From Eutreptiella sp. 'Long Island Sound 2002' (taxonomy: Eukaryota > Euglenozoa > Euglenophyceae > Eutreptiales > Eutreptiaceae), in NCBI GenBank assembly GCA_964036045.1, contig OZ038381.1, forward strand, positions 133,339,191 through 133,403,190: a DNA stretch of 64,000 nucleotides, written 5' to 3'. A model generated the notes under the pieces. The model did no database searches and was not told the DNA's origin. It saw nothing but the letters and a program-made list of their open reading frames with translations. How positions within the stretch are numbered: position 1 is the first letter of the stretch; the number at the start of each line of letters is the position of its first letter. Below are positions 9,450 through 19,440 of the stretch, piece after piece. Both the position numbers and the translations under genes were made by a program.

Positions 9450-10910
9450 AATGGCTCCCCGCACGGCTTTCCATCGCTGGGCGATGTCGGGGGCGTGGCG
9501 GCGCTTGCGGTCTGCCGCCAGGAGGGCGCGGAGCTGGCGAATGTCCTCCTCGAGGGCGGCTGCTTGCCTCTCCAGCTCCTCCTGTAGCTGGCCCTGCGTG
9601 GTCGGGCGGAACCCGGGCAACACACCCTGCAGCTCCTCCGTGAGCCGGAGCGCCGCCTCGGACCGGATGCCATGCCTGGCCGCGTCCGCCTGGTACGCTG
9701 CCGGGGCGCGCGCTGCCAGGGTGTCATAGCGGAGGACCGCTGCCTGGAGTTGCTTTCCGCTCTCCGGGAGGTCCCCCTCCGCCGGGTCCGTTCCCGCCGG
9801 AGACGGCTGCCGGCGTCCCACCACGCGCGCCAGGGCGTCATGCGTCGCGTGGAGGTGTTCGAACACCTTGTCCACCGCGGCCGCGGGCATGGACCCGTAG
9901 TCGTGCTGCTCTGCGAGACCCAGCCAGGGCGCCACAGAGGGTTCATCCTGCGCGGCGGTGACCGCCGCCGGCAGGCAGTGATGGACGGGCGCGGCCTCGG
10001 CGTCGTACGGGAGGAGGCGGCCCTCCGTGTGGCTGTAGGGGGTGGGCATCGCCGCGCGCCCCGTTGCGCTGAGGAGACCCGGCAGGGCCAGGCGGACTGG
10101 GCGGTGGTCCGAGCCGACCACCTGGGGGTGTGCCATGCCGCGAGCCCAGACGCTTTCCCGCAGGGACCACGGCAGGAGGGGCTCGTTGACCAGGAAGGTG
10201 TCCACCCTGTGCTGGGACGGGTGGAGCGTGGGGGTCATGTCCTCCTCGCCGCCTGCCGCGGCCCTTCGGAAGCCGCAGGCCTCCCAGCCCGCTCGGAAAT
10301 GCTCCGTGGCCGGGTTGGCGGGGACATCCATGTAGATGTTGGTGTCGCCGGCGATGACCACCGGGTGCCTCCCGCCGAGGCTGCGTGCCGTGGCATACAT
10401 TTGTATGTCGGCCCAGAACGCCGCCCGTCCCGCCCACGGGGAGCAGCCTGCTTGTGGCCCGTGGACGTTGATGAGGGTGAGGCCTCCCCCGTCCGTGCGG
10501 ATCTCCAGGGCCGCGGCCTTCCCGGGGACAATTTCTGTGAAGCTGAGCACCTCGTGCTCCGCCACGTACTTGCTGCTGACCGCGGTGAGGAGGCCCCCCC
10601 CTCTCGAGGTGGAGGTGGCTCCCGTCTCCGCCAGCCGGCTGCTGAAGAAGGCGGTGTACCCCTTGTCCCGGAGCGCCGCGGCCACGTGCATCTCCTGCGC
10701 CCTGGTGGCGATCCCCGTTTCCTGGAGCATAATGGCAAAGCCCCCCTCCTGGGGCAGCATGCCGGTGATGAGGTGCTCCTTGTCGGTGCAGGCCGCCGGC
10801 CCCCGGCGCCGCCGGAGTGTGTCCCGGAGGGACCGGTCTGGCGGCACGAGGCCGTTGCGCAGGTTCCACGAGAGGAGCCACAGGGCGTCGCCCGTCGTGT
10901 CCTCCTGGAG
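9447..10910 (-). CDS. APE-type endonuclease of E1
   Basis: Reading on from the TGA at 10,911-10,913, the frame gives the full apurinic-endonuclease-like fold: LLSWNLRNG (Asn16), LQETG (Glu64), LINVHGPQ, VIAGDTN (Asp189 and Asn191), HRVDTFLVN (Asp237) and VVGSDHRPV (Asp268-His269). All expected catalytic residues are seen. The C-terminal 150 residues form a Glu/Gln/Arg-rich helical, probably coiled-coil, linker (LQEELERQAAALEEDIRQL) leading to the reverse transcriptase. No ATG precedes the LLSWN block after the TGA; the first in-frame ATG is about 50 codons in and would delete the first catalytic segment. The endonuclease would nick target DNA to prime reverse transcription. It ends at a TAG. 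Confidence 0.9.
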   Translation of the reverse strand, partial: LQEDTTGDALWLLSWNLRNGLVPPDRSLRDTLRRRRGPAACTDKEHLITGMLPQEGGFAIMLQETGIATRAQEMHVAAALRDKGYTAFFSSRLAETGATSTSRGGGLLTAVSSKYVAEHEVLSFTEIVPGKAAALEIRTDGGGLTLINVHGPQAGCSPWAGRAAFWADIQMYATARSLGGRHPVVIAGDTNIYMDVPANPATEHFRAGWEACGFRRAAAGGEEDMTPTLHPSQHRVDTFLVNEPLLPWSLRESVWARGMAHPQVVGSDHRPVRLALPGLLSATGRAAMPTPYSHTEGRLLPYDAEAAPVHHCLPAAVTAAQDEPSVAPWLGLAEQHDYGSMPAAAVDKVFEHLHATHDALARVVGRRQPSPAGTDPAEGDLPESGKQLQAAVLRYDTLAARAPAAYQADAARHGIRSEAALRLTEELQGVLPGFRPTTQGQLQEELERQAAALEEDIRQLRALLAADRKRRHAPDIAQRWKAVRGAI

Positions 10911-10913
10911 TCA
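10911..10913 (-). other. In-frame TGA between ORF1 and endonuclease
   Basis: The stop follows RDS and is followed in the same frame by LQEDTTGDALW, which runs straight into the endonuclease LLSWN motif. There is no frame change and no start codon between. It may be a recent CGA or TGG mutation, or a readthrough site. Confidence 0.85.
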
Positions 10914-13900
10914 GCTATCCCGCATCGGCATCGCCGCCGGGTTCGCCGGCGCCGCCAGGGCATCTGGGTGCGCCGCATCCGCTGAGCCCGTTCCCAGCGG
11001 GGCCCACAGGGGGGCCCGGGGGACCGGGGGAGCCAGGGGGGCCAGGGGGGCCAGCCCCGCGGGGATGGACATGGACCCTGGTGGGGCCGCACCGCCGGCC
11101 CCCGGGGCCGCTCCGGGTGCCTCCTCACCTCCATCTGCGTGGTCGGCTGCCTGGGGCGGGGGGCGCCGGGTGTACGGGGCGTGCCACGGGGACCTCCGTG
11201 CTCTCCCCTGCAGGATGTTGGCGGCCGCCTCCTTGTCGTCCGCCGGGGCCGCAGCGTGCACCGCGTGCCACGCCAGGTGTTCCAGCATTGCCCCGCTGGT
11301 GTAGTACTTGTCCGCACACAGGGGGCATTTCGTCGGCTCCGTGGCCCCTCGCGCCGGGGGGAGCGGCACTGACTTCCGAATGGCGCCCTCCGCCGCTGGT
11401 TCGAAGGGCAGGTTGGCCAGCGGCACCGTGTGTGGTGCCAGCGTGCGGCCCGGGGCCGCCGCATCGAGGGCTCGCGTCGCGGGTGCGGGCCCGAGGCCTC
11501 GGATGGCATCGCGCTGCGTGTCTGCTTGCAGCCATGTTTGCCAGTGCGTGGAGCCGATTTGGCGGTCGGGTTTGCCCCTCCATCGCAGGTCGTGGAAGGC
11601 CTGTAGCCAGTGGTACACCGCGGTCGGGACCGCCAGCTGGAGCTCCAGGTCGGCGGGCTGCGCCGCTGCCGGCCACACTCCCGGCCTCGCCGCCCGGGCG
11701 TTGTCCTTCAGCCTGACCTGGAGCAGGAGGGCGTGGTGTTCGCCCTCCTGCAGCGCCTTGACGATCATGCGGGTGCAGTCTGCCACGCGGATCACGGCTT
11801 CGGGCACCGGCAGGCGTTCGGGGTCGCAGACGACGATGTGCGCGTCCGCCTGGCTGAACATGCAGGGCACCCACTGTGGGTTCTGCTGTCCCCGTTGGGC
11901 CACCGCCAGGGTAGCCGCTGGGCGGGCGTGCGTGATTGGCCCCGCGTGGAGGTCCGGGACGTCCGTGTCTCTGATGGCGTCTCCCTGCCACGCGGCCCGT
12001 AGATGCTCCTCCTGGTCGGGGCTCCACACCAGTGTGGGGGGGTTGACCCACCCCGGTTCTTGCCTCTTGTTGGGGGCGCTGACAGTGTGTAGCAGGACCG
12101 CCAGCGGCCAGGGGTCCGCCGACATACAGTAGGCCTGGGTGGGCCCCTGTCGCCAGTCGACGTGGGGCAGGGGCGGGAAAGCCCCTTGCCTGGCGGTGCT
12201 GTGCCAGACCCTCCATCGGCCTCCGGCCAGGACGTGCGACCGGTACCCTCCGGCGTGGCCGTGTATGATGGCTTGGTAGCCTGCCGTCTGCAGTACCAGT
12301 GCCTCCCCCTGCTTAGGCCCGGGCGGGGGTGTGCCATCGTCCGCACCCCAGACGCGGGTACGCCCGCGGAGTGTGGCATGCCACGGGTCTGGTGCATCGC
12401 GCTGAGGCCCTTGTATGCATCCCGCAATTTGCGCCGGGCCGTGGTGGTGGACGAAGCTCTCCCCGCCGTCTGCTAGCAACGCCGCCGCGACGACGTATAG
12501 TTGCTCCGCCGTGAGGGGTGCCGTCGGCGCGTGCGTCGCGACCGGCCGTCGGGGCCGCCTGTCGCGGCAGGGGACGTGGGGCAGCAGTTGCGCCGGCCAC
12601 GCCGCCACGGGACCCATGGTGACGGCCGCGACCGCGGACGCCAGCGCCGTGCGGTCCGTGGGTCTGTACTGCCGGAGCCCCGTGGTATCTCGGGCGAGGT
12701 GCCTGCAGGCTGCCATCCAGGCCACCGCTCCGCAGTTCGTGCAGTCCGGTTCGGCACCACTCGCGTCGTCGCTTCCCCTTTGCTGTACCGTGGTGGCGGT
12801 GTCGAGCAGGGGGCCCCGCTGTAGCGCCTCCAGGCCCTGCCCCGGCGGGAGGGCGGGCGGGACTGGCTGCGGGTAGTTTTGCGCGCCTCGGCGCTCCGGG
12901 TGCGTGTGGTACGGGTTTTGCCGGCGGTGTTCCGGGGCTGCCCGTGGTTGGAAGAGGAGTTGGTGCAGGTACCAGTGGCCCTCCGCGGTGGACGGGTTGC
13001 GGAGCGTTAGCCACTGTTCCACCACGCCTCCTGGGTGCGCGGCCTCGACGCGGCGCTGCAACCCCAGGCGGCCTAGGCGGTTGGACGTGCCCGCGGGTGG
13101 GATGTGGGCTTGCGGGTAGAGCACCCGCAGCGGCTCCAGCGCCAGGTCCAGCACTTCGTCGTTGAGCTGCTTCGTGAGGGCCGACGCCCTGTGTAGGGCG
13201 TGGAGGACCCCGGGTGTGGGGGCCGTGAGCTGTTCGAGCACCGGTCCCGGCGGGTACCGCGCACCCGGGTTCGTTAGCCACTCCCTGGTGTGGCTCAGTA
13301 CGGCCTTCCACACGTCCCTTGTAAAGGCGTGCTGGGGGGCCAAAGAGGGGACCATCCGTAGGAGGCGGTGGCACGCCGGCGGCGATCGCATGGGCTGTGG
13401 GGCGGCCGCCGTGATCCACTTGCACGCCGTGCCGGGCACGATCGCCCCCCATTCCACGGTCCCCATGCCCTCGGCGTGGATCAGAGCCTGGCCTTGGACC
13501 ATGGGGAAATAGGGGCTCGAGCGCCCCTTTCCTTCCTTCCACCGTACCCAGGCGGCCCCCGCCTGCAGGCTGCGGAGCAGGGCCACGCTGGGGAGGAGCG
13601 GCTGCGGGAAAGCCCCCTTGACGGCCTGGGTGGCGTGGGCCAAGGTGCCCATGGGCAAGTACCACAACGGGAGGGTCCAGGGGCCCGGCAGCGGTTGCGC
13701 CACCCCTGCGTCCCATCGCCACTCGGAGTCTGGCGGGGCGGCCGGGACCGCGCCCGTCTGCAGGAAGTGGCGTGCCTGCTTGTCGGGGTGCCGTTGGAGG
13801 GTTGCCGCGAGGCTGAGCCCCTCTGCCGCTGGTGCCACCGGGAGGCCGCCCCGGGGCCTGCGCCAGGGGTATTCCTGGTCGGCCGGCCAGGTGTGGAGGT

Positions 13901-14711
13901 CCCGGGCGATGTCCTCCGCGGCCCCTGTGGGGGCGTCCTCTGGTGCCAGGTGCCACATGACGGCGAGCACCGCCCATGTGGAAAAGGGCCACGCCCGCGG
14001 GGGGGTGTACACCTGGATGGTCCACTGTGGGCACGCCCGCCGCACGCGGGACGCGTGGAGCACCCCTCGGACCATGTCCGCCGCCAGGACCAGCACCATT
14101 CCCGAGGGTTCCACAATGATCCCCTCTGCGGGTCCACCGTGGCGGCCCCGGGTGTGCAAGGCCACTGCCGCCTGTCCCGCGTGGGTGACTCGGTCGACGG
14201 CCTCCTGGATGTTCACGCTGCCGCGCGCGGTCTCATCCAGGATCCAGCCCTGCGCCACCCCGTAGCGTAGGGCGGCGCGTGCGGCCGCGGGTTTCACCTC
14301 GGGCAACGCTCCGTCATCGGGGCCGGGATAGGGGTGCTGTTTGGGGCACCAGCCTTCGCCGGTGCAGTGGCCCCGTTTCCACGCGGGGCAGATCGCGGGT
14401 ACGCTGCCCGCCGGCGGCGCAGGTTCCGCGGGCGCGCCTCCCGTGGGGGGCTCCGGCAATGCCTCCAGGTAGGAGTCCGTGCCCGCGTCCCCTTGTGGGG
14501 GGTTTCCTTCGCCGTCTCTGAGTCCCAGCGCCCTGATGACCTCGTGTGCTTCGTCCAGCGTCGGAGATCGGGGGCGTGTCTTGCGTGGTGCCGCGGGTTC
14601 CGCCGTTGCTGTGTCGCTGTGTCTAAGAGCAGGGGGTGGGGTGCGGATGTCCCGTGGCTGGTGCGTTGGTGCGCTGGAGCGTTGCTCGGTGTGGGGCTGG
14701 TGGATGGGCAT
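10911..14711 (-). CDS. E1 ORF1: CCCH finger, USP-like domain, C2H2 finger
   Basis: 1,266 codons from a true ATG to a TGA. Cys108, Cys116, Cys122 and His126 form a CCCH finger (C-x7-C-x5-C-x3-H), an RNA-binding type. Residues 655-880 resemble a ubiquitin-specific protease: the box TNCGAVAWMAACRHL (659-671) aligns with N-x-G-N-T-C-Y-M-N, and GGYRSHVLAGGRWRVWHS (821-838) aligns with the G-H-Y box. At the catalytic positions I see Ala664 for Cys and Gly for His, so it would be inactive as written. Cys1129, Cys1132, His1145 and His1149 form a perfect C-x2-C-x12-H-x3-H finger. The C-terminus is Pro/Ala-rich. ORF1 products of LINEs normally bind the element RNA, and two fingers fit that. The start codon lies inside the last 212-bp repeat unit. 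Confidence 0.75.
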   Translation of the reverse strand: MPIHQPHTEQRSSAPTHQPRDIRTPPPALRHSDTATAEPAAPRKTRPRSPTLDEAHEVIRALGLRDGEGNPPQGDAGTDSYLEALPEPPTGGAPAEPAPPAGSVPAICPAWKRGHCTGEGWCPKQHPYPGPDDGALPEVKPAAARAALRYGVAQGWILDETARGSVNIQEAVDRVTHAGQAAVALHTRGRHGGPAEGIIVEPSGMVLVLAADMVRGVLHASRVRRACPQWTIQVYTPPRAWPFSTWAVLAVMWHLAPEDAPTGAAEDIARDLHTWPADQEYPWRRPRGGLPVAPAAEGLSLAATLQRHPDKQARHFLQTGAVPAAPPDSEWRWDAGVAQPLPGPWTLPLWYLPMGTLAHATQAVKGAFPQPLLPSVALLRSLQAGAAWVRWKEGKGRSSPYFPMVQGQALIHAEGMGTVEWGAIVPGTACKWITAAAPQPMRSPPACHRLLRMVPSLAPQHAFTRDVWKAVLSHTREWLTNPGARYPPGPVLEQLTAPTPGVLHALHRASALTKQLNDEVLDLALEPLRVLYPQAHIPPAGTSNRLGRLGLQRRVEAAHPGGVVEQWLTLRNPSTAEGHWYLHQLLFQPRAAPEHRRQNPYHTHPERRGAQNYPQPVPPALPPGQGLEALQRGPLLDTATTVQQRGSDDASGAEPDCTNCGAVAWMAACRHLARDTTGLRQYRPTDRTALASAVAAVTMGPVAAWPAQLLPHVPCRDRRPRRPVATHAPTAPLTAEQLYVVAAALLADGGESFVHHHGPAQIAGCIQGPQRDAPDPWHATLRGRTRVWGADDGTPPPGPKQGEALVLQTAGYQAIIHGHAGGYRSHVLAGGRWRVWHSTARQGAFPPLPHVDWRQGPTQAYCMSADPWPLAVLLHTVSAPNKRQEPGWVNPPTLVWSPDQEEHLRAAWQGDAIRDTDVPDLHAGPITHARPAATLAVAQRGQQNPQWVPCMFSQADAHIVVCDPERLPVPEAVIRVADCTRMIVKALQEGEHHALLLQVRLKDNARAARPGVWPAAAQPADLELQLAVPTAVYHWLQAFHDLRWRGKPDRQIGSTHWQTWLQADTQRDAIRGLGPAPATRALDAAAPGRTLAPHTVPLANLPFEPAAEGAIRKSVPLPPARGATEPTKCPLCADKYYTSGAMLEHLAWHAVHAAAPADDKEAAANILQGRARRSPWHAPYTRRPPPQAADHADGGEEAPGAAPGAGGAAPPGSMSIPAGLAPLAPLAPPVPRAPLWAPLGTGSADAAHPDALAAPANPAAMPMRDS

Positions 14712-17700
14712 CCCCGGGGGGGTGCTTTCCAGCGTTGCGAGGGGCGTCTGGTGTTAGGCGCTGTCCCTCTCCCGGTCGCCCGTCCTCCGGAGCGGGCAGC
14801 CAGGGTTCCGCGACCCGTGTGTCCCGGGTGCGGGCGATGCGGGCGTGTGGGCCCAGCACCGGCCCCACAGCGTGCGCCCTTGCGGGCTGGCTTTGCCCGC
14901 TGTGGGGGGGGCGGAAGGGCGTCCCCGGGGGTGGTGCCTTCCACCGTTGTGAGGGGCGCCTGGTGTCAGGCGCTGTCCCTTCCCCGACCGCCCGTCCTCT
15001 GGAGCGGGCAGCCAGGGTTCCGCGACCCGTGTGTCCCGGGTGCGGTCGATGCGGGCGTGTGGACCCAGCACCGGTCCCACAGCGTGCGCCCTTGCGGGCC
15101 GGCGTTGCTCGCTGTGGGGGTGGCGGAAGGGCGTCCCCGGGGGGGGGTGTCTTCCGCCGTTGTGAGGGGCGCCCGGCGTCAGGCGCTGTCCCTCCCCCCG
15201 CCGCCCGTCCTCTGGAGCGGGCAGTCAGGGTTCCGCGTCCCGTGTGTCCCGGGTGCGGTCGGTGCGGGCGTGGGGACCCAGGACTGGCGCCGCAGCGCGC
15301 GCCCTTGCGGGCTGGCGTTGCTCTCCTTGGGGGTGGCGGAAGGGCGTCCCCGGGGGGGGTGCCTTCCATCATTGTGAGGGGCGCCTGGTGTCAGGCGCTG
15401 TCCCTCCCCCAGCCGCCCGTCCTCCGGAGCGGGCACCCAGGGTTCCGCGTCCCGTGTGTCCCGGGTGCGGTCGGTGCGGGCGTGCGGACCCAGCACCGGC
15501 CCCACGGCGTGCGCCCTTGCGGGCTGGCGTCGCTCGCCGTGGGGGTGGCGGAAGGGCGTCCCCGGGGGGGGTGCCTTCCACTGTTGTGAGGGGCGCCTGG
15601 TGTCAGGCGCTGTCCCTCCCCTGGCCGTCCGTCCTCTGGAGCGGGCAGCCAGGGTTCCGCATCCTTTGTGTCCCGGGTGCGGTCGGTGCGGGCGTGGGGA
15701 CTCGGCACCGGCCCCCCAGCGTGCGCCCTTGCGGGCCGGCGTTGCCCGCTGTGGGGGTGGCGGAAGGGCGTCCCCGGGGGGGCTGCGTTCCACCATTGTG
15801 AGGGGCGTCTGGTGTCAGGCGCTGTCCCTCCCCCGGTCATCCGTCCTCTGGAGCGGGCAGCCAGGGTTCCGCGTCCCGGGTGTCCCGGGTGCGGTCGGTG
15901 CGGGTGTGGGGACCCAGCACCGGTCCCACAGCGCGTGCGCCCTTGCGGGCTGGCGTTGCTCGCCGTGGGGGTGGCGGAAGGGCGTCCCCGGGGGGGTGCT
16001 TTCCACCGTTGTGAGGGGCGCCCGGTATCAGGCGCTGTCCCTCCCCTGGCCGCCCGTCCTCTGGAGCGGGCAGCCCGGGTTCCGCGTCCCGTGTGTCCCG
16101 AGTGCGGTCGGTGCGGGCGTGGGGACCCATCACCGGCCCCACAACGTGCGCCCTTGCGGCCCGGCGTTGCTCGCTGTGGGGGTGGCGGAAGGGCGTCCCC
16201 AGGGGGGGTGCTTTCCACCGTTGCGAGGGGCGCCTGGTGTCAGGCGCTGTCCCTCCCCCGGCCGCCCGTCCTCTGGAGCGGGCAGCCAGGGTTCCGCGTC
16301 CCGCGTGTCCCGGGTGCGGTCGGTGCTGGTGCGGGGATTCAGCACCGGCCCCGCAGCGTGCGCCCTTGCGGGCCGGCGTTGCTCGCTGCGGGGGTGGCGG
16401 AGGGGCGTCCCCGGGGGGGGGTGCTTTCCACCGTTTTGAGGGGCGCATGGTGTCAGGTGCTGTCCCTCCCCTGGCCGCCCGTCCTCTGGAGCGGGCAGCC
16501 AGGGTTCCGCGACCCGCGTGTCCCGGGTGCGGTCGGTGCGGGCCCTGGGGACTCAGCACCGGCCCCACAGCGTGCGCCCTTGCGGGCCGGCGTTGCTCGC
16601 TGTGAGGGTGGCGGAAGGGCGTCCCCGGGGGGGGTGCTTTCCACCGTTGTGAACGGCGCCTGGTGTCAGGCGCTGTCCCTCCCCCGGCCGCCCGTCCTCT
16701 GGAGCGGGCAGCCAGGGTTCCGCGACCCGTGTGTCCCGGGTGCGGTCGATGCGGGCGTGTGGACCCAGCACCGGCCCCACAGCGTGCGCCCTTGCGGGCC
16801 GGCATTGCTCGCTGTGGGGGTGGCGGAAGGGCGTCCCCGGGGGGGGTGCCTTCCGCCGTTGTGAGGGGCGCCTGGTGTCAGGCGCTGTCCCTCCCCCGAC
16901 CGCCCGTCCTCTGCAGCGGGCAGCCAGGGTTCCGCGACCCGTGTGTCCCGGGTGCGGTCGATGCGGGCGTGTGGACCCAGCACCGGCCCCACAGCGTGCG
17001 CCCCTGCGGGCCGGCATTGCTCGCTGTGGGGGTGGCGGAAGGGCGTCCCCGGGGGGGTGCCTTCCACCGTTGTGAGGGGCGCCTGGTGTCAGGCGCTGTC
17101 CCTCCCCCGGCCGCCCGTCCTCTGGAGCGGGCAGCCAGGGTTCCGCGACCCGTGTGTCCCGGTGCGGTGGATGCGGGCGTGTGGACCCAGCACCGGCCCC
17201 ACAGCGTGCGCCCTTGCGGGCCGGCGTTGCCCGCTGTGGGGGTGGCGGAAGGGCGTCCCCGGGGGGGGTGCCTTCCACCGTTGTGAGGGGCGCCTGGTGT
17301 CAGGCGCTGTCCCTCCCCCGGCCGCCCGTCCTCTGGAGCGGGCAGCCAGGGTTTAACAACCCGTGTGTCCCGGGTGCGGTCGATGCGGGCGTGTGAACCC
17401 AGCACCGGCCCCCCAGCGTGCACCCTTGCGGGCCGGCATTGCTCGCTGTGGGGGTGGCGGAAGGGCGTCCCCGGGGGGGGTGCCTTCCACCGTTGTGAGG
17501 GGCGCCTGGTGTCAGGCGCTGTCCCTCCCCCGGCCGCCCGTCCTCTGGAGCGGGCAGCCAGGGTTCCGCGTCCCGTGTGTCCCGGGTGCGGTCGATGCAG
17601 GCGTGGGGACCCATCACCGGCCCCACAGCGTGCGCCCTTGCGGGCTGGCGTTGCTCGCTGTGAGGGTGGCGGAAGGGCGTCCCCGGGGGGGGTGCTTTCC

Positions 17701-19440
17701 ACCGTTGTGAGGGGCGCCTGGTGTCAGGCGCTGTCCCTCCCCCGGCCGCCCGTCCTCTGGAGCGGGCAGCCAGGGTTCCGCGACCCGTGTGTCCCGGGTG
17801 CGGTCGATGCAGTCGTGTGGACCCAGCACCGGCCCCACAGCGTGCGCCCTTGCGGGCTGGCGTTGCTCGCTGTGGGGGCGGCGGAAGGGCGTCCCCGGGG
17901 GGGGTGCCTTCCGCCGTTGTGAGGGGCGCCTGGTGTCAGGCGCTGTCCCTCCCCCGACCGCCCGTCCTCTCGAGCGGGCAGCCAGGGTTCCGCGACCCGT
18001 GTGTCCCGGGTGCGGTCGATGCGGGCGTGTGGACCCAGCACCGGCCCCACAGCGTGCGCCCCTGCGGGCCGGCATTGCTCGCTGTGGGGTTGGCGGAAGG
18101 GCATCCCCGGGGGGGGTGCCTTCCACCGTTGTGAGGGGCGCCTGGTGTCAGGCGCTGTCTCTCCCCTGGCCGCCCGTCCTCTGGAGCGGGCAGCCAGGGT
18201 TCCGCGACCCGTGTGTCCCGGGTGCGGTGGATGCGGGCGTGTGGACCCAGCACCGGCCCCACAGCGTGCGCCCCTGCGGGCCGGCGTTGCCCGCTGTCGG
18301 GGTGGCGGAAGGGCGTCCCCGGGGGGGGTGCCTTCCACCGTTGTGAGGGGCGCCTGGTGTCAGGCGCTGTCCCTCCCCCGGCCGCCCGTCCTCTGGAGCG
18401 GGCAGCCAGGGTTCCGCGACCCGTGTGTCCCGGGTGCGGTCGATGCGGGCGTGTGAACCCAGCACCGGCCCCCCAGCGTGCGCCCTTGCGGGCCGGCGTT
18501 GCTCGCTGTGGGGCTGGCGGAAGGGCGTCCCCGGGGGGGGTGCCTTCCACCGTTGTGAGGGGCGCCCTGTGTCAGGCGCTGTCCCTCCCCCGGCCGCCCG
18601 TCCTCTGGAGCGGGCAGCCAGGGTTCCGCGACCCGTGTGTCCCGGCTGCGGTGGATGCGGGCGTGTGGACCCAGCACCGGTCCCACAGCGTGCGCCCTTG
18701 CGGGCCGGCGTTGCTCGCTCTGGGGGTGGCCGAAGGGCGTCCACGGGGGGGGTGCCTTCCACCGTTGTGGGGGGCGCCTGGTGTCAGGCGCTGTCCCTCC
18801 CCCGACCGCCCGTCCTCTGGAGCGGGCAGCCAGGGTTCCGCGACCCGTGTGTCCCGGCTGCGGTCGATGCGGGCGTGTGGACCCAGCACCGGCCCCACAG
18901 CGTTCGCCCTTGCGGGCCAACGTTTTTCGCTGTGGGGGTGGCGGAAGGGCGTCCCCGGGGGGGTTGCCTTCCACCGTTGTGAGGGGCGCCCGCGTCAGGC
19001 GCTGTCCCTCCCCCGGCTGCCCGTCCTCTGGAGCGGGCAGCCAGGGTTCCGCGACCCGTGTGTCCCGGGTGCGGTCGATGCGGGCGTGTGGACCCAGCAC
19101 CGGCCCCACAGCGTGCGCCCTTGCGGGCCAGCTTTGCTCGCTGTGGGAGTGGTGGAAAGGCGTCCCCGGGGGGGGGGGGTGCCTTCCACCGTTGTGAGGG
19201 GCGCCTGGTATCAGGCGCTGTCCCTCCCCCGGCCGCCCGTCCTCTGGAGCGTGCAGCCAGGGTTCCGCGACCCGCGTGTCCCGGGCGCGGTCGGTGCGGG
19301 CGTGGGGACCCAGCACCGGCCCCACAGCGTGCGCCCTTGCGGGCCGGCGTTGCTCGCTGTGGGGGTGGCGGAAGGGCGTCCCCGGGGGGGGTGCCTTCCA
19401 CCATTGTGAGGGGCGCCTGGGGTCAGGCGCTGTCCGTCTC
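14665..19440. repeat. Tandem array of about 22 units of 212 bp (E1 5' region)
   Basis: The core TCAGGCGCTGTCC recurs 23 times from 14,755 to 19,433 with a spacing of 211-214 bp; the first intervals counted are each 212. Each unit holds a CAGCACCGGCCCCACAGCG block, a GGGTGGCGGAAGGGCGTCC block and a C-rich box before the core. Units differ by scattered substitutions and by the length of G runs. Units in the 16.6-19.2 kb part are most alike. Since 212 is not a multiple of three and stops are absent, long ORFs run through it on both strands; these are not genes. The last unit merges into the start of ORF1: GGGCATCCCCGG at 14,706 is the repeat's GGGCGTCCCCGG with one change that makes the ATG. It occupies the place where 5' promoter monomers sit in some LINEs. 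Confidence 0.93.

Larger units (their letters stand above)
849..19440 (-). mobile_element. Non-LTR retrotransposon E1
   Basis: One minus-strand unit containing tandem 5' repeats, ORF1, APE endonuclease, reverse transcriptase, RNase H with zinc knuckle, and post-RT ORFs. An APE endonuclease ahead of a YIDD reverse transcriptase with a downstream RNase H and CCHC knuckle places it among the APE-bearing LINE clades with RNase H. The protease-like ORF1 domain recalls some algal and protist LINEs, but I cannot assign a clade. Coding damage is light: two in-frame stops, one frameshift near 8,455, and one or more frame changes after 3,050, so insertion was probably fairly recent. The 3' limit is uncertain because the window starts at 1, and the true 5' limit may extend into the AT-richer leader up to about 21.3 kb. 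Confidence 0.8.

Noticed and set aside
9413-10847. GTG codons as translation starts for endonuclease and RT
   Set aside because: They lie after or next to conserved sequence in the same open frame and are not plausible starts in a eukaryote.
14665-19440. Long repetitive ORFs on both strands through the 212-bp array
   Set aside because: The unit length is not a multiple of three and almost all frames are open because stops are rare. The ORFs mirror the DNA repeat.
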